Of a stretch of 64,000 bases of DNA, positions 52,884-62,816 are shown piece after piece. Every line of letters begins with the position of its first letter. Position 1 is the stretch's first letter. The notes beneath the pieces were generated by a model. It searched no databases and had not been told where the DNA came from. It worked only from the letters and a program-made list of their open reading frames with translations. The position numbers were made by a program, and so were the translations under genes. Source of the stretch: GCA-2687025 sp964473525 (lineage in GTDB: Bacteria > Poribacteria > WGA-4E > GCA-2687025). The stretch is taken from contig CAYYPK010000032.1 of NCBI GenBank assembly GCA_964473525.1, positions 6,185 through 70,184 on the forward strand, in the 5' to 3' direction.

Positions 52884-53167
52884 AGAGGTTTAGCGAGTTC
52901 ACTACTGAACTACTCGCCCCCTATCTTGCGAATTATCGACGACGTGGTAACGGATTCGCCTGTGGCCCCTTGGTGTGGGTAACGGGGCCGCTGGCAAACG
53001 AGCGTGGAGCCACCAATCTGCTACTTGGTGACTTCACGGTACGCATGTTTCTCCACGATCCCCGTGGGTGAAGACAGCGCGGGGGTTGTATGCGTACCTC
53101 TTCTCCGGGCCTGTTTTCTTCTTAGCCGTGAATGGGCGGCCGCCGTTTGGGTGGTCGCCCGTTTTTT
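52884..53167 (+). ncRNA. Candidate structured non-coding RNA of about 280 nt
   Basis: No coding potential, but many complementary arms: a possible closing stem AGAGGT (52884-52889)/ACCTCT (53096-53101); GCGAGTTCA (52893-52901) with TGAAC..CTCGC (52906-52917); GCGAAT (52928-52933)/ATTCGC (52954-52959); GTGGCCCC (52962-52969)/GGGGCCGC (52984-52991); a 14-bp stem with one mismatch, 53003-53016/53025-53038; GTACGCAT (53039-53046)/ATGCGTAC (53090-53097), which competes with the closing stem at two bases; and CCACG (53053-53057)/CGTGG (53063-53067). It lies between a consensus promoter and an intrinsic terminator and has no downstream gene on its strand. I find no tmRNA, SRP, RNase P or common riboswitch core. 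6S-like RNA remains possible from the closed overall fold. Confidence 0.6.
53134..53167 (+). terminator. Intrinsic terminator of the candidate ncRNA
   Basis: GGGCGGCC (53134-53141) pairs with GGTCGCCC (53153-53160) with one G-U pair, loop of 11 bases, followed by G and TTTTTT (53162-53167). A textbook Rho-independent terminator, and one of only two in the window with a clear T-run. Confidence 0.85.
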
Positions 53168-53578
53168 GTGCCTCCTTCGCCCTGATCCCAGGCGAACGCT
53201 GCGGCGTGGCTTGTGCGAAGCACGCCGCCGCGCGACCGTGCCTTGCCGGCGGCTGAGTCGGTGCACGCGTAGCGCCTGAGTTGCCGCGGGCGATCCCCGC
53301 GAGCCGTCGGAACGTCGTCTATTGGACCACGACGACCCCGCGTTTGTCAGTTGGGCCGTACCTCATCGACGTGCAGCACGGCTTAGAGAGGGGCGGCCGC
53401 TCGGGGCTCGCTGGGCAGGAGCGTTACGCGCTGTCTTGCGCTGGCCTCAGCGCGTCGGCCAAGGCAGGTAGGATGGCCCGCTCGCCGCGAAGTTATAGGG
53501 CACAAGGCCAGTGGCGCGATTGCGCCGCGCGCCTCGGGCGCCGCTGTCGGATACGACCGCGTGCAGATCCGGCTTGGG
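53168..53578. other. Intergenic region between ncRNA terminator and guaB stop
   Basis: About 410 bases with no supported gene. Two perfect hairpins stand out: CGCGGG (53285-53290)/CCCGCG (53296-53301) and CGTCGT (53313-53318)/ACGACG (53329-53334). They are close together and may be part of a second RNA or of a guaB 3' end (guaB is read from the other strand). Confidence 0.35.
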
Positions 53579-55048
53579 CTAGGTCGTCACCGAGTAATTC
53601 GGCGCTTCCTCCGTGATGACGACATCGTGCGGATGGCTTTCGCGGACGCCCGCGCTCGTGATCTGCACGAACTGCGCGGTCTCACGCATGTCCGCGACGG
53701 AACCAGCGCCACAGTAGCCCATTGCGCTACGCAAGCCACCGACCAGTTGATAGGTCAGGTCGGCGAGCTTGCCCTTGTAGGGGACGCGTCCCTCGATGCC
53801 CTCTGGCACGAGCTTGCGAAGCTCGACATCTCCCTGCAAATACCGCTCGCGACCCCCGCGCTCACGCATCGCCGAGAGGGAACCCATGGCGCGGTACACC
53901 TTGAAGCTGCGACCCTGGTAGATAACGGTCTCGCCGGGCGACTCGTCGACGCCCGCGAACAATGAACCGACCATCACGGCGTTCGCTCCGGCGCCGATCG
54001 CCTTCGCGATGTCGCCGGAATATCGCACGCCACCGTCCGCGACGATCGGCACGCCCGCCGCGTTTGCCACTTCCGCGCACTCCAGGATGGCCGTTATCTG
54101 CGGGACGCCTACGCCGGCTACTACGCGCGTCGTGCAGATGGACCCCGGCCCGATGCCGACCTTGACGGCGTCCGCCCCGGCGCTGATGAGGTCTCGCGTG
54201 GCCTCCGCCGTCGCCACGTTGCCCGCCATGATCTGGACGTCCGCATGGCGCGCCCGGATCTTCTCGACCGCTTCGAGGACGGCCACCGAGTGGCCGTGCG
54301 CGGTGTCCACGGCGAGGACATCGACTTGCGCCTCGATCAGGCCGTCCACCTCGTCCATCGCCGCAGGCGCCGAGACCGCCGCGCCCACGCGCAGCCGCCC
54401 CTGGGAGTCCTTACACGCGTCGGGGTATTTGATGATCTTGTTGATGTCTTTGATCGTGATGAGACCGCGGAGCTGGCCTGCCCCATCGACGATCGGCAAC
54501 TTCTCGATGCGATGCTCCTGGAGGAGCTGCGTCGCCTCGTCCAGCGTTATGCCCTCGCGCGCGGTCACGAGACCCTCGTGCGTCATCAGCGAGCTGACCT
54601 CGAGGCTCTCGTCGGTGATGAACCGCAGGTCACGGTTCGTGACGATGCCGACGAGCCGGCCGTCATCCTGGATCACTGGGAACCCGCCGATGCGGTAGTG
54701 CTCCATCAGCGCCAGAGTTTCCTGCACGGTCTGGGTCGGCCGCAACGTGATGGGGTCAACGATCATCCCGCTCTCGGAGCGTTTGACGTTGTCCACCATG
54801 TGGATCTGGTCTTCGATGCCGCAATTGCGGTGGATGATCCCGATGCCGCCCTCGCGGGCAATGGCGATGGCAAGGTTGGCGTCGGTGACGGTGTCCATCG
54901 CCGCGCTGATGATTGGGATGTTGAGCGTGATGCCGCGAGTAAGCTGGGCGCTGGTGTCTACGGCTGCCGGGTGGACATGAGACTTCTGCGGAACAAGGAG
55001 GACATCGTCGAACGTGAGGGCTACCGCGCCGACCTTGTCGCGGGTCAT
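53579..55048 (-). CDS. guaB: Inosine-5'-monophosphate dehydrogenase
   Basis: Oxidises IMP to XMP, the committed step of GTP synthesis. 489 residues: TIM-barrel start LTFDDVLLVPQKSHV, then two CBS domains (about 95-210: VDPITLRPTQTVQETLALMEHYRIGGFPVIQD, LVTAREGITLDEATQLLQEHRIEKLPIVDG), catalytic loop VKVGIGPGSICTTRVVAGVG with the nucleophilic Cys, IVADGGVRYSGDIAKAIGAGANAVMVGSLFAG, and a complete mobile flap and C-terminus. ATG 55048 has AAGGAG upstream. It is transcribed alone. Confidence 0.97.
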   Translation of the reverse strand: MTRDKVGAVALTFDDVLLVPQKSHVHPAAVDTSAQLTRGITLNIPIISAAMDTVTDANLAIAIAREGGIGIIHRNCGIEDQIHMVDNVKRSESGMIVDPITLRPTQTVQETLALMEHYRIGGFPVIQDDGRLVGIVTNRDLRFITDESLEVSSLMTHEGLVTAREGITLDEATQLLQEHRIEKLPIVDGAGQLRGLITIKDINKIIKYPDACKDSQGRLRVGAAVSAPAAMDEVDGLIEAQVDVLAVDTAHGHSVAVLEAVEKIRARHADVQIMAGNVATAEATRDLISAGADAVKVGIGPGSICTTRVVAGVGVPQITAILECAEVANAAGVPIVADGGVRYSGDIAKAIGAGANAVMVGSLFAGVDESPGETVIYQGRSFKVYRAMGSLSAMRERGGRERYLQGDVELRKLVPEGIEGRVPYKGKLADLTYQLVGGLRSAMGYCGAGSVADMRETAQFVQITSAGVRESHPHDVVITEEAPNYSVTT

Positions 55049-55258
55049 GCCTGGGCTCCTTCGGGAGTGAGCGGGGAGGAGGAGAAGGGCCGCCGGTTTG
55101 ACAGCTTATAGTAGCGCCGGGGTGTCGGCCGGGCAAGATGGCCGCCCCGGCCGCGGTGCGGCGCCAGGCGCCGCCGGAACGCTGCGTCCGAGGCCGCCGC
55201 GCTGGCGCCCCGGATGCGTGTATAATCTGGCAGACCAACCGATCCATCGGAGGCTGGA

Positions 55259-55990
55259 GTGCGCGACTACACGGAGTTCGGCGAGAGACTACTGGCCATC
55301 TGTCGCGGCTCCGTGCGGGTGGATGTCGTCGGCCGCGTCGACAGCCACCCCATATACAGGGCGACGGTCCATGCAGACACGCCCGGGCCGCCCGCGCTTG
55401 TCATGGCTGGCACGCACGGGGACGAGCCGGCCGGAGTGGAGGCCGCCCTCCAGTTCATCGAGAGCGCGTCAGCTTCCCCCTCGCCCTTCCGCGTCGTCGT
55501 GCTGCCGTGCACTAACCCACAGGGATACGTGGGCGAGACCCGGGGGAACGAGGCTGGCGTGGATCTCAACTGGGTATACGACAGGCTGGATCTACCGGAG
55601 ATACGGGCGATACGTGACGTTGTGGCGGGCGTGCGGTACCGGTTCGTCGTGGATCTGCACGAGGACTGGGAGAGCCCCGGGTACTACGTCTACGAGCTGC
55701 GCCGCAACGCGCCGTACATCGGCGACGGAGTATCCAACCGCGTGGCGCGAGTCTGTCCCATCAACCCAGCGCCCATAATCGAAGGCGACCGCGCGGTCGC
55801 GGGAGTGATCCATCCGACCCCCTACACCGCCAGGCGGGCGAGCCGTGGCCATGGTGTGCCCGTCGCGCTGTATGAGCGCCATACGGATCATCTTCTAACC
55901 CTGGAGTCCCCGACTCCGGCGCCGCTACAGACTCGCGTCGACGGCCACCTGGCCGCGCTGGCCGCCGTTGCGGCTGAATACGGCGCGTAG
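55259..55990 (+). CDS. M14-family zinc carboxypeptidase/deacylase-like protein
   Basis: 243 residues from GTG 55259 (GGAGG upstream; a TATAAT box at 55221-55226 is a plausible -10). Zinc site pattern of M14 and the aspartoacylase/succinylglutamate desuccinylase branch: VMAGTHGDEPAGVEAALQFI (His and Glu), VVLPCTNPQGYVGETRGNEAGVDLNWVYD (Asn-Pro and the R/N-x-x-x-x-D-x-N-W region), then VVDLHEDWES (third ligand His), and a late Glu in VALYERHTDH that could be the catalytic base. Short for an M14 peptidase, so deacylase-like chemistry is equally possible. Converges with the TPR/thioredoxin gene. Confidence 0.82.
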   Translation: MRDYTEFGERLLAICRGSVRVDVVGRVDSHPIYRATVHADTPGPPALVMAGTHGDEPAGVEAALQFIESASASPSPFRVVVLPCTNPQGYVGETRGNEAGVDLNWVYDRLDLPEIRAIRDVVAGVRYRFVVDLHEDWESPGYYVYELRRNAPYIGDGVSNRVARVCPINPAPIIEGDRAVAGVIHPTPYTARRASRGHGVPVALYERHTDHLLTLESPTPAPLQTRVDGHLAALAAVAAEYGA

Positions 55991-56008
55991 CGTACCCGGC
56001 CTCGCTGG

Positions 56009-57769
56009 CTACTCGCTGACCTGCTCGGAGGGGTCGCCGGACGGGGTGGCCCCATCGCCGATGAGCGCGCGCACATGCCGCTCGATGTCACCCGCGTCCT
56101 CAGACCTGTGGCCCACGTGCCGGTAACGTACGACCCCATCCCGGTCGACGAGCGCCACGGTAGGCACGGAAGCCACCGCGTACGCGCGCGCTATCTCTGG
56201 CGCGCCCATCACCGTTGCGCTGGCGATGTTCGCCGTCGCGTAGAGCGTCTCTCGTCCCTGAACGTCGGGCGGGGCTACGTTGACCGCGATGACGCTGAAC
56301 TGGCACCCGAGACGCTGACGGAGATCCTCCAGGTATGCCAGCTGGGCCCGACAGGCGGCGTTATCCGAGCGCCAGAATGCGACGACTATCGGCGCGCCAG
56401 CGTAGTCGTCGAGTGTGACGGCCCCCAGAGCTCCGGTTCCTTCGATCGGGGCTGCGGGTTCGCCCACCTGCGACATCCCCGGGTCCAGGGCGCTCAGGAG
56501 CACCGTGGCGGCCGCTGGATCGCCCTGCTGCTCGTAGATGCTCGCCAAGCGGGCGATGGCGTAGCGAGGGATGCTGTCGGTCGCCGGCATCCCGGGAGGT
56601 AACTGGCGCAGCACGCGCTCCAACGCCTCCCGTGACGCCGGTAGATCCTCCGCCAGATACGCTACCGATCCCAGAGCGTAGTTGTGGACGAGGCTCTCGG
56701 CGCGGAAGTGCGATTGCAGGAGAGCGTAAACGCGGCGTAGGTCGTCGTGTCGGCCGTCTCGGGCATATTGGCGCGCCAACGTCAGCGTGACGTCTACCGT
56801 ATCCGGCTGGAGCTTCAGACCCTCCTCGAGCGCCTGCGTGCTCTCCACGATATCGCCCGCCTGCCCGTGCAGTACGCCGAGGGCGAACCGCGCCTCGGCG
56901 TCGTTGGGCGTCAACTTCACTGCCTCGGCGTAGCGCGCGATCGCCTCGTCCCGGAGGTCCGCATGCGCGTAGTACGCTCCCGCAAGCTTCTGGTACGCTC
57001 CCATCGTCGCGTACGATTCGTGGGTCGCCGCCTCCTCCAGGGCCTTCCTCAGCTCCACGAGCTGGGGCGCGTCGAGGAGCTTCATCGTCCCGAACGGGTA
57101 CGCGGACAGGGCGCGCCCGTCGGCGTCCCGCAATGCCGCCCGCATGTCGGCGTAGAGTTGGTCGATGAGCCGGCGGTCGTCCCGCCACTCCGGCCGACCG
57201 GCGTACACGCGCATGTCGGCCCCGATGGACAGCGTTGTCTCACCTGTTGCGTCCTCCGCGCCCGTGTACGCGGCGAGCGGCACATCGACGTGATGGAGGC
57301 ACCGCACGATTGGCACGATCCCGCCGTACTGTCGGATCTGGCTGCGTCGCGCTTCGTACTCGGATGGCGACAGCTCGTAGAGGTAGCTGGTCGCGAAGTC
57401 GGGGTCGCGAGCGTGCGTGGACAGAGGATCGCCGCCGGCGGTGTCCGCCGGGCAGATCAGCGTCGCGCGGTCAGGTAGGTGTGTCGGCGCGAGCGCCGAC
57501 AGCCACACGGGGTACGCCCCGTCGTTTGCGGCCCGGAAGGCGCGGAGGGCGGCTGCGAGCTGGTGCAACTGCGCCTGGCACGTCGCGGCGGCGTCCAGGT
57601 CGAAGGGGGTGGCGTCGCTTGGCTCCTCGGCCCAGTCGGGCTCGGAGGTGAACGTCCTGGAGGGCAGAGCGCCGGTCTGATCGACGCCGGCCGGCTGCGC
57701 GGCAGGCGCCGGTAGCACGCCCACGGCAACGAGAAACACGCTCAGTACGAGCGACTTGATCAACCGCAT
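56009..57769 (-). CDS. Secreted TPR protein with thioredoxin-like domain lacking one redox cysteine
   Basis: 586 residues from ATG 57769 (the upstream AAGGGG is too close, so the start is uncertain). Signal peptide IKSLVLSVFLVAVGVLPAPA. Residues about 50-190 look like the soluble part of a pseudopilin of the DUF1559 type (CQAQLHQLAAALRAFRAANDGAYPVWLSALAPTHLPDRATLICPAD). Residues about 235-430 are TPR-like helices (YQKLAGAYYAHADLRDEAIARYAEAVKLTPNDAEARFALGVLHGQAGDIVES). Residues about 450-575 are a redoxin/thioredoxin fold: APIVVAFWRSDNAACRAQLAYLEDL where WCxxC is expected, so the first cysteine is Asn and only the second remains; cis-Pro segment VASVPTVALVDRDGVVRYRHVG is kept. Probably not a classical disulfide reductase. 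Confidence 0.78.
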   Translation of the reverse strand: MRLIKSLVLSVFLVAVGVLPAPAAQPAGVDQTGALPSRTFTSEPDWAEEPSDATPFDLDAAATCQAQLHQLAAALRAFRAANDGAYPVWLSALAPTHLPDRATLICPADTAGGDPLSTHARDPDFATSYLYELSPSEYEARRSQIRQYGGIVPIVRCLHHVDVPLAAYTGAEDATGETTLSIGADMRVYAGRPEWRDDRRLIDQLYADMRAALRDADGRALSAYPFGTMKLLDAPQLVELRKALEEAATHESYATMGAYQKLAGAYYAHADLRDEAIARYAEAVKLTPNDAEARFALGVLHGQAGDIVESTQALEEGLKLQPDTVDVTLTLARQYARDGRHDDLRRVYALLQSHFRAESLVHNYALGSVAYLAEDLPASREALERVLRQLPPGMPATDSIPRYAIARLASIYEQQGDPAAATVLLSALDPGMSQVGEPAAPIEGTGALGAVTLDDYAGAPIVVAFWRSDNAACRAQLAYLEDLRQRLGCQFSVIAVNVAPPDVQGRETLYATANIASATVMGAPEIARAYAVASVPTVALVDRDGVVRYRHVGHRSEDAGDIERHVRALIGDGATPSGDPSEQVSE

Positions 57770-57903
57770 CCCCTTCGCCGTCGTGCGCCATCCACGGTGG
57801 ATGGCGGCGGGCGACCCCCGCGGCAGTAGCCGCGCTGACACTATGGTATGATCCTAACATAGCTCGGTGGGGCAGCGCCTCGGCCCACGAGGCCCGTCGT
57901 CCC

Positions 57904-59184
57904 ATGGTCCGTATCCTGCGACGTTTGGCGACACCGGCGTCGGCGAGCGCGGCGTGCGGCACAGCACCGGAGTGGCAGTTGGACGGCAGCGCAGACATCG
58001 TAATAGTTGGCGGAGGGATCGTTGGCCTGGCCACCGCCATGGCAATCACCGCTGATGGCGCCCACACCGTCATCGTGCTTGAGGCGGAGCAGCGTCTCGC
58101 AGCCCACCAGACCGGCCGCAACAGCGGCGTTATCCACTCAGGTCTCTACTACCGCCCGGACTCCCTCAAAGCGGAGAACTGCGTGCGCGGCCGCGAGGCG
58201 ATGTACACGTTCTGCGAGGAGAACGACATTGCCCACGAGCGTTGCGGGAAGGTCGTCGTCGCCACCGATCCCGAGGAGATTCCACGCCTCGACGAACTCG
58301 AGCGGCGAGGCCGCGCCAATGGCCTACAAGGCGTGCGTCGACTGTCGGGCGAGGAACTGCTAGAGCACGAGCCCCACGTCACCGGCGTCGCTGGCTTGCT
58401 CGTGCCCGAGACCGGCATCGTAGACTACGCCGATGTTGCGGCCGCCATGGCCCGGCGGGCGCAGGAGACCGGGGCCACCGTACATGTCGGGGCGCGTGTC
58501 CGCGGGCGGGTGGGACGTGGCTCCGAGATCGTCGTCCAGTCGGCGGCCGGCGACTTTGCCTGTCGATACGTCGTCAACTGCGCCGGCCTACAGTGCGACC
58601 GCATGGCGAGGGCGTTCGGCGCCGACCCCCACGCGCGGATCGTGCCGTTCCGCGGCGAGTACCACGAACTCGTGCCCGCCAAGCACTCCCTCGTCAAGAA
58701 CCTGATCTATCCGGTGCCGGATCCGCGCTACCCGTTCCTGGGCGTCCACTTCACCCGCATGATCGGGGGAGGCGTCGAGGCGGGCCCCAACGCCGTGTTG
58801 GCGCTGCGGCGCGAGGGCTATGCCAAGCTGAGCTTCTCGCCACGCGACGCCCTCGGTATCGCGTCGTACGGTGGCTTCTGGCGTATGGCGTCGCGCCATT
58901 GGCGCACGGGAATCATGGAAGTCCATCGGTCGTTCAGTCGCGCTGCGTTCGTCCGCGCCCTCCAGAAGCTCATACCCGAAGTTGGGCGGCGGGACGTGCA
59001 GGCAGGTGGCGCCGGCGTCCGCGCGCAGGCCGTCGCCGACGACGGCAGCTTGCTGGACGACTTCTCGATTGTCGAGAGCGAGACGGCCTTGCACGTCCTG
59101 AACGCGCCCTCTCCGGCGGCGACATCCTCAATCAGTATCGGACAGTCGCTCGCCGCGCGCGTGCGAGAGAGGCTTGACGCGTAG
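57904..59184 (+). CDS. lhgO: L-2-hydroxyglutarate oxidase/dehydrogenase-like FAD enzyme
   Basis: 426 residues from ATG 57904. FAD-binding DIVIVGGGIVGLATAMAITADGAHTVIVLEAEQRLAAHQTGRNSGVIHSGLYYRPDSLKAENCVRGREAMYTFCEEN is the hallmark start of LhgO; later PFRGEYHELVPAK...NLIYPVPDPRYPFLGVHFTRMIGGGVEAGPNAVLAL and the C-terminal HVLNAPSPAATSSISIG agree. It oxidises L-2-hydroxyglutarate to 2-oxoglutarate, passing electrons to quinones or oxygen. Most LhgO proteins begin near the GxGxxG strand; TTG 57979 with GGAG upstream would remove 25 residues and may be the true start. TATGAT (57847-57852) is a possible -10. Confidence 0.9.
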   Translation: MVRILRRLATPASASAACGTAPEWQLDGSADIVIVGGGIVGLATAMAITADGAHTVIVLEAEQRLAAHQTGRNSGVIHSGLYYRPDSLKAENCVRGREAMYTFCEENDIAHERCGKVVVATDPEEIPRLDELERRGRANGLQGVRRLSGEELLEHEPHVTGVAGLLVPETGIVDYADVAAAMARRAQETGATVHVGARVRGRVGRGSEIVVQSAAGDFACRYVVNCAGLQCDRMARAFGADPHARIVPFRGEYHELVPAKHSLVKNLIYPVPDPRYPFLGVHFTRMIGGGVEAGPNAVLALRREGYAKLSFSPRDALGIASYGGFWRMASRHWRTGIMEVHRSFSRAAFVRALQKLIPEVGRRDVQAGGAGVRAQAVADDGSLLDDFSIVESETALHVLNAPSPAATSSISIGQSLAARVRERLDA

Positions 59185-59354
59185 GCAGTGGCGAAGCGAC
59201 CCCGACGCACCTCTATAGAGGGCACGGCGGCGCGTCGATCGTCTGCCTGCCGGCCTTCACCTCCGTCGGCCTTGGTCCTGCTGCGTCTACAGGCATGGCT
59301 CCACGCGCCTTTGGGAGGGTCACCGGTCGACAGCGGGGTCCACGGCATTTCGTG

Positions 59355-59383
59355 TTGACAGCGGTCGGCCCACCTTCTATCAT
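59355..59383 (+). promoter_or_regulatory. Distal promoter (P1) of the str operon or of a leader RNA
   Basis: Perfect TTGACA (59355-59360), 17-base spacer, TATCAT (59378-59383). Predicted start near 59390, about 380 bases before rpsL. Confidence 0.65.
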
Positions 59384-59402
59384 ATCCCCGTCATACCGAT
59401 GA

Positions 59403-59460
59403 CACTGCGGAAAGCCTGTTCTGATGCGGCTTTCCGTGCCATCCCGCACACCCGGCAGTG
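59403..59460 (+). ncRNA. Strong nested hairpin at the 5' end of the rpsL leader
   Basis: CACTGC (59403-59408) pairs with GCAGTG (59455-59460); inside, CGGAAAGCC (59408-59416) pairs perfectly with GGCTTTCCG (59428-59436) around an 11-base loop (the C at 59408 can serve only one stem). It begins about 13 bases after the predicted P1 start, so it would be the first structure of the leader. Could be a regulatory leader fold or part of a small RNA ending at 59697-59705. Confidence 0.5.
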
Positions 59461-59494
59461 CTGAGCAACCGAAGCGAGCCACGGCCCGACGGCC

Positions 59495-59524
59495 TTGACT
59501 CAACGCGGTGACGCTCGCTAGCAT
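59495..59524 (+). promoter_or_regulatory. Proximal promoter (P2) of the str operon
   Basis: TTGACT (59495-59500), 18-base spacer, TAGCAT (59519-59524). Predicted start near 59531, downstream of the nested hairpin but upstream of the terminator-like element. Confidence 0.5.
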
Positions 59525-59684
59525 TGCATGTTTGCGGGGTATGGTCTCGCGCGCGTTCGAGAACTGGGGGGTTCTCCGACCGACTGGCGCGATCGTGGCC
59601 GGGCGGATCGGGTGCTCGCACGGAGGAAGGGAGTCGCGGCGCACTAGCGTATCGATGGATTCCAACCGACCCGTTCGCGAACAC

Positions 59685-59705
59685 GCCCCTATGGGGCTTT
59701 CTTTA
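59685..59705 (+). terminator. Intrinsic-terminator-like hairpin upstream of rpsL
   Basis: GCCCC (59685-59689), loop TAT, GGGGC (59693-59697), then TTTCTTTAT. Both promoters lie upstream and the rpsL start codon is 63 bases after it, so it is either an attenuator of the str operon or the end of a separate small RNA. Confidence 0.6.
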
Positions 59706-59767
59706 TGTCGAGAGTCGACGGTCTGAAACTTCTCGCTGCTACGCTAGGCTAACGCCGGGGACGTGCA

Positions 59768-60139
59768 ATGCCGACCATTAATCAGCTAGTCCGTCGCGGC
59801 CGTAAGCGCCAGACGAAGAAGAGCAAGTCGCCCGCGCTCGAGGGTTCGCCGCAGCGACGCGGCGTGTGCCTTCAGGTGAGGACGCAGACGCCCAAGAAGC
59901 CGAACTCGGCGCTGCGCAAGATCGCCAGGGTGCGTCTCTCGAACGGGCGGGAAGTGACCGCATACATCCCAGGCGTCGATCACAACCTTAACGAGCATTC
60001 GATGGTATTGGTGCGCGGCGGCAATGTGCGCGACCTGCCGAACGTTGGCTACCATGTTGTCCGCGGCGCGCTGGACTGCGCGGGCGTAGACAACCGTAAG
60101 CAAGGGCGCTCGAAGTACGGATCCAAGCGGCCGCAATAA
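59768..60139 (+). CDS. rpsL: 30S ribosomal protein S12
   Basis: 123 residues, MPTINQLVRRGRKR..., with the decoding-centre loop TPKKPNS (Lys43, Lys44) and C-terminal KQGRSKYGSKRPQ. The second conserved loop differs from the norm: most bacteria have GGRVKDLPGVRYH, here it is GGNVRDLPNVGYH, so residue 88 is Arg rather than Lys. First gene of the str operon; rpsG follows after 18 bases. Confidence 0.97.
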   Translation: MPTINQLVRRGRKRQTKKSKSPALEGSPQRRGVCLQVRTQTPKKPNSALRKIARVRLSNGREVTAYIPGVDHNLNEHSMVLVRGGNVRDLPNVGYHVVRGALDCAGVDNRKQGRSKYGSKRPQ

Positions 60140-60157
60140 CGCGACGGAGATTGTAGG

Positions 60158-60631
60158 ATGCCCAGACGGGGTGAAGTCGACCGCCAACGCACGCTGCCCG
60201 ATCCGGTCTACGGAAGCCGTGACCTGCAGAAGTTCATCAACTGCATCATGCGCTCCGGCAAGAAGAGCGTTGCGGAGCGCGTCGTGTACGGCTCCTTCGA
60301 CCTGATGCAAGAGCGCACGGGACGGAGCCCCCTCGAGCTCTTCGAGGAAGCTCTCGACAACGTGAAGCCCATCGTCGAAATCCGACCGCGACGTGTCGGC
60401 GCGCAGACCTACCAGGTTCCGGTCGAGGTGCGGCCGGAGCGCAGGCTGTCGCTCGCCTTCCGTTGGGTCATTGAGTCCGCGCGGACGCAGCGCGGCGAGA
60501 AGTCGATGTCCGCGAGGCTCGCGGGCGAATTCCTGGACGCGGCCCGGAACGAGGGCAACGCGATCCGGCGCAAGCAAGAGATTCACCGCATGGCCGAGGC
60601 CAATAAGGCCTTCTCTCACTATCGGTGGTAA
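60158..60631 (+). CDS. rpsG: 30S ribosomal protein S7
   Basis: 157 residues, MPRRGEVDRQRTLPDPVYGSRDLQKFINCIMRSGKKSVAERVVYGSFDLM..., with VEIRPRRVGAQTYQVPVEVRPERRLSLAFRW and the C-terminal GNAIRRKQEIHRMAEANKAFSHYRW. Primary binder of the 16S rRNA 3' major domain and, in many bacteria, translational repressor of the str operon. Standard position between rpsL and fusA. Confidence 0.97.
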   Translation: MPRRGEVDRQRTLPDPVYGSRDLQKFINCIMRSGKKSVAERVVYGSFDLMQERTGRSPLELFEEALDNVKPIVEIRPRRVGAQTYQVPVEVRPERRLSLAFRWVIESARTQRGEKSMSARLAGEFLDAARNEGNAIRRKQEIHRMAEANKAFSHYRW

Positions 60632-60680
60632 TGCGACTGACCGGGGCCCGAGTGGCCCCGGTCGCTACGTGTAGGCGGAT

Positions 60681-62777
<2,097 letters not shown>

Positions 62778-62816
62778 GGCAAGACGCCCTGGAGTGGCGT
62801 AAGGAGACGCGAAGAA

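Noticed and set aside
52884..53167. Considered as tmRNA, SRP RNA or RNase P RNA
   Set aside because: GCAAACGAG at 52994 resembles the start of a tmRNA tag, but there is no alanine-rich tag ending, no tRNA-like ends, no GGAAGGAAGCAG SRP loop and no RNase P CRI core.
59508..59781. Small plus-strand frames upstream of rpsL
   Set aside because: They cross the proximal promoter and terminator-like hairpin and show no protein features.
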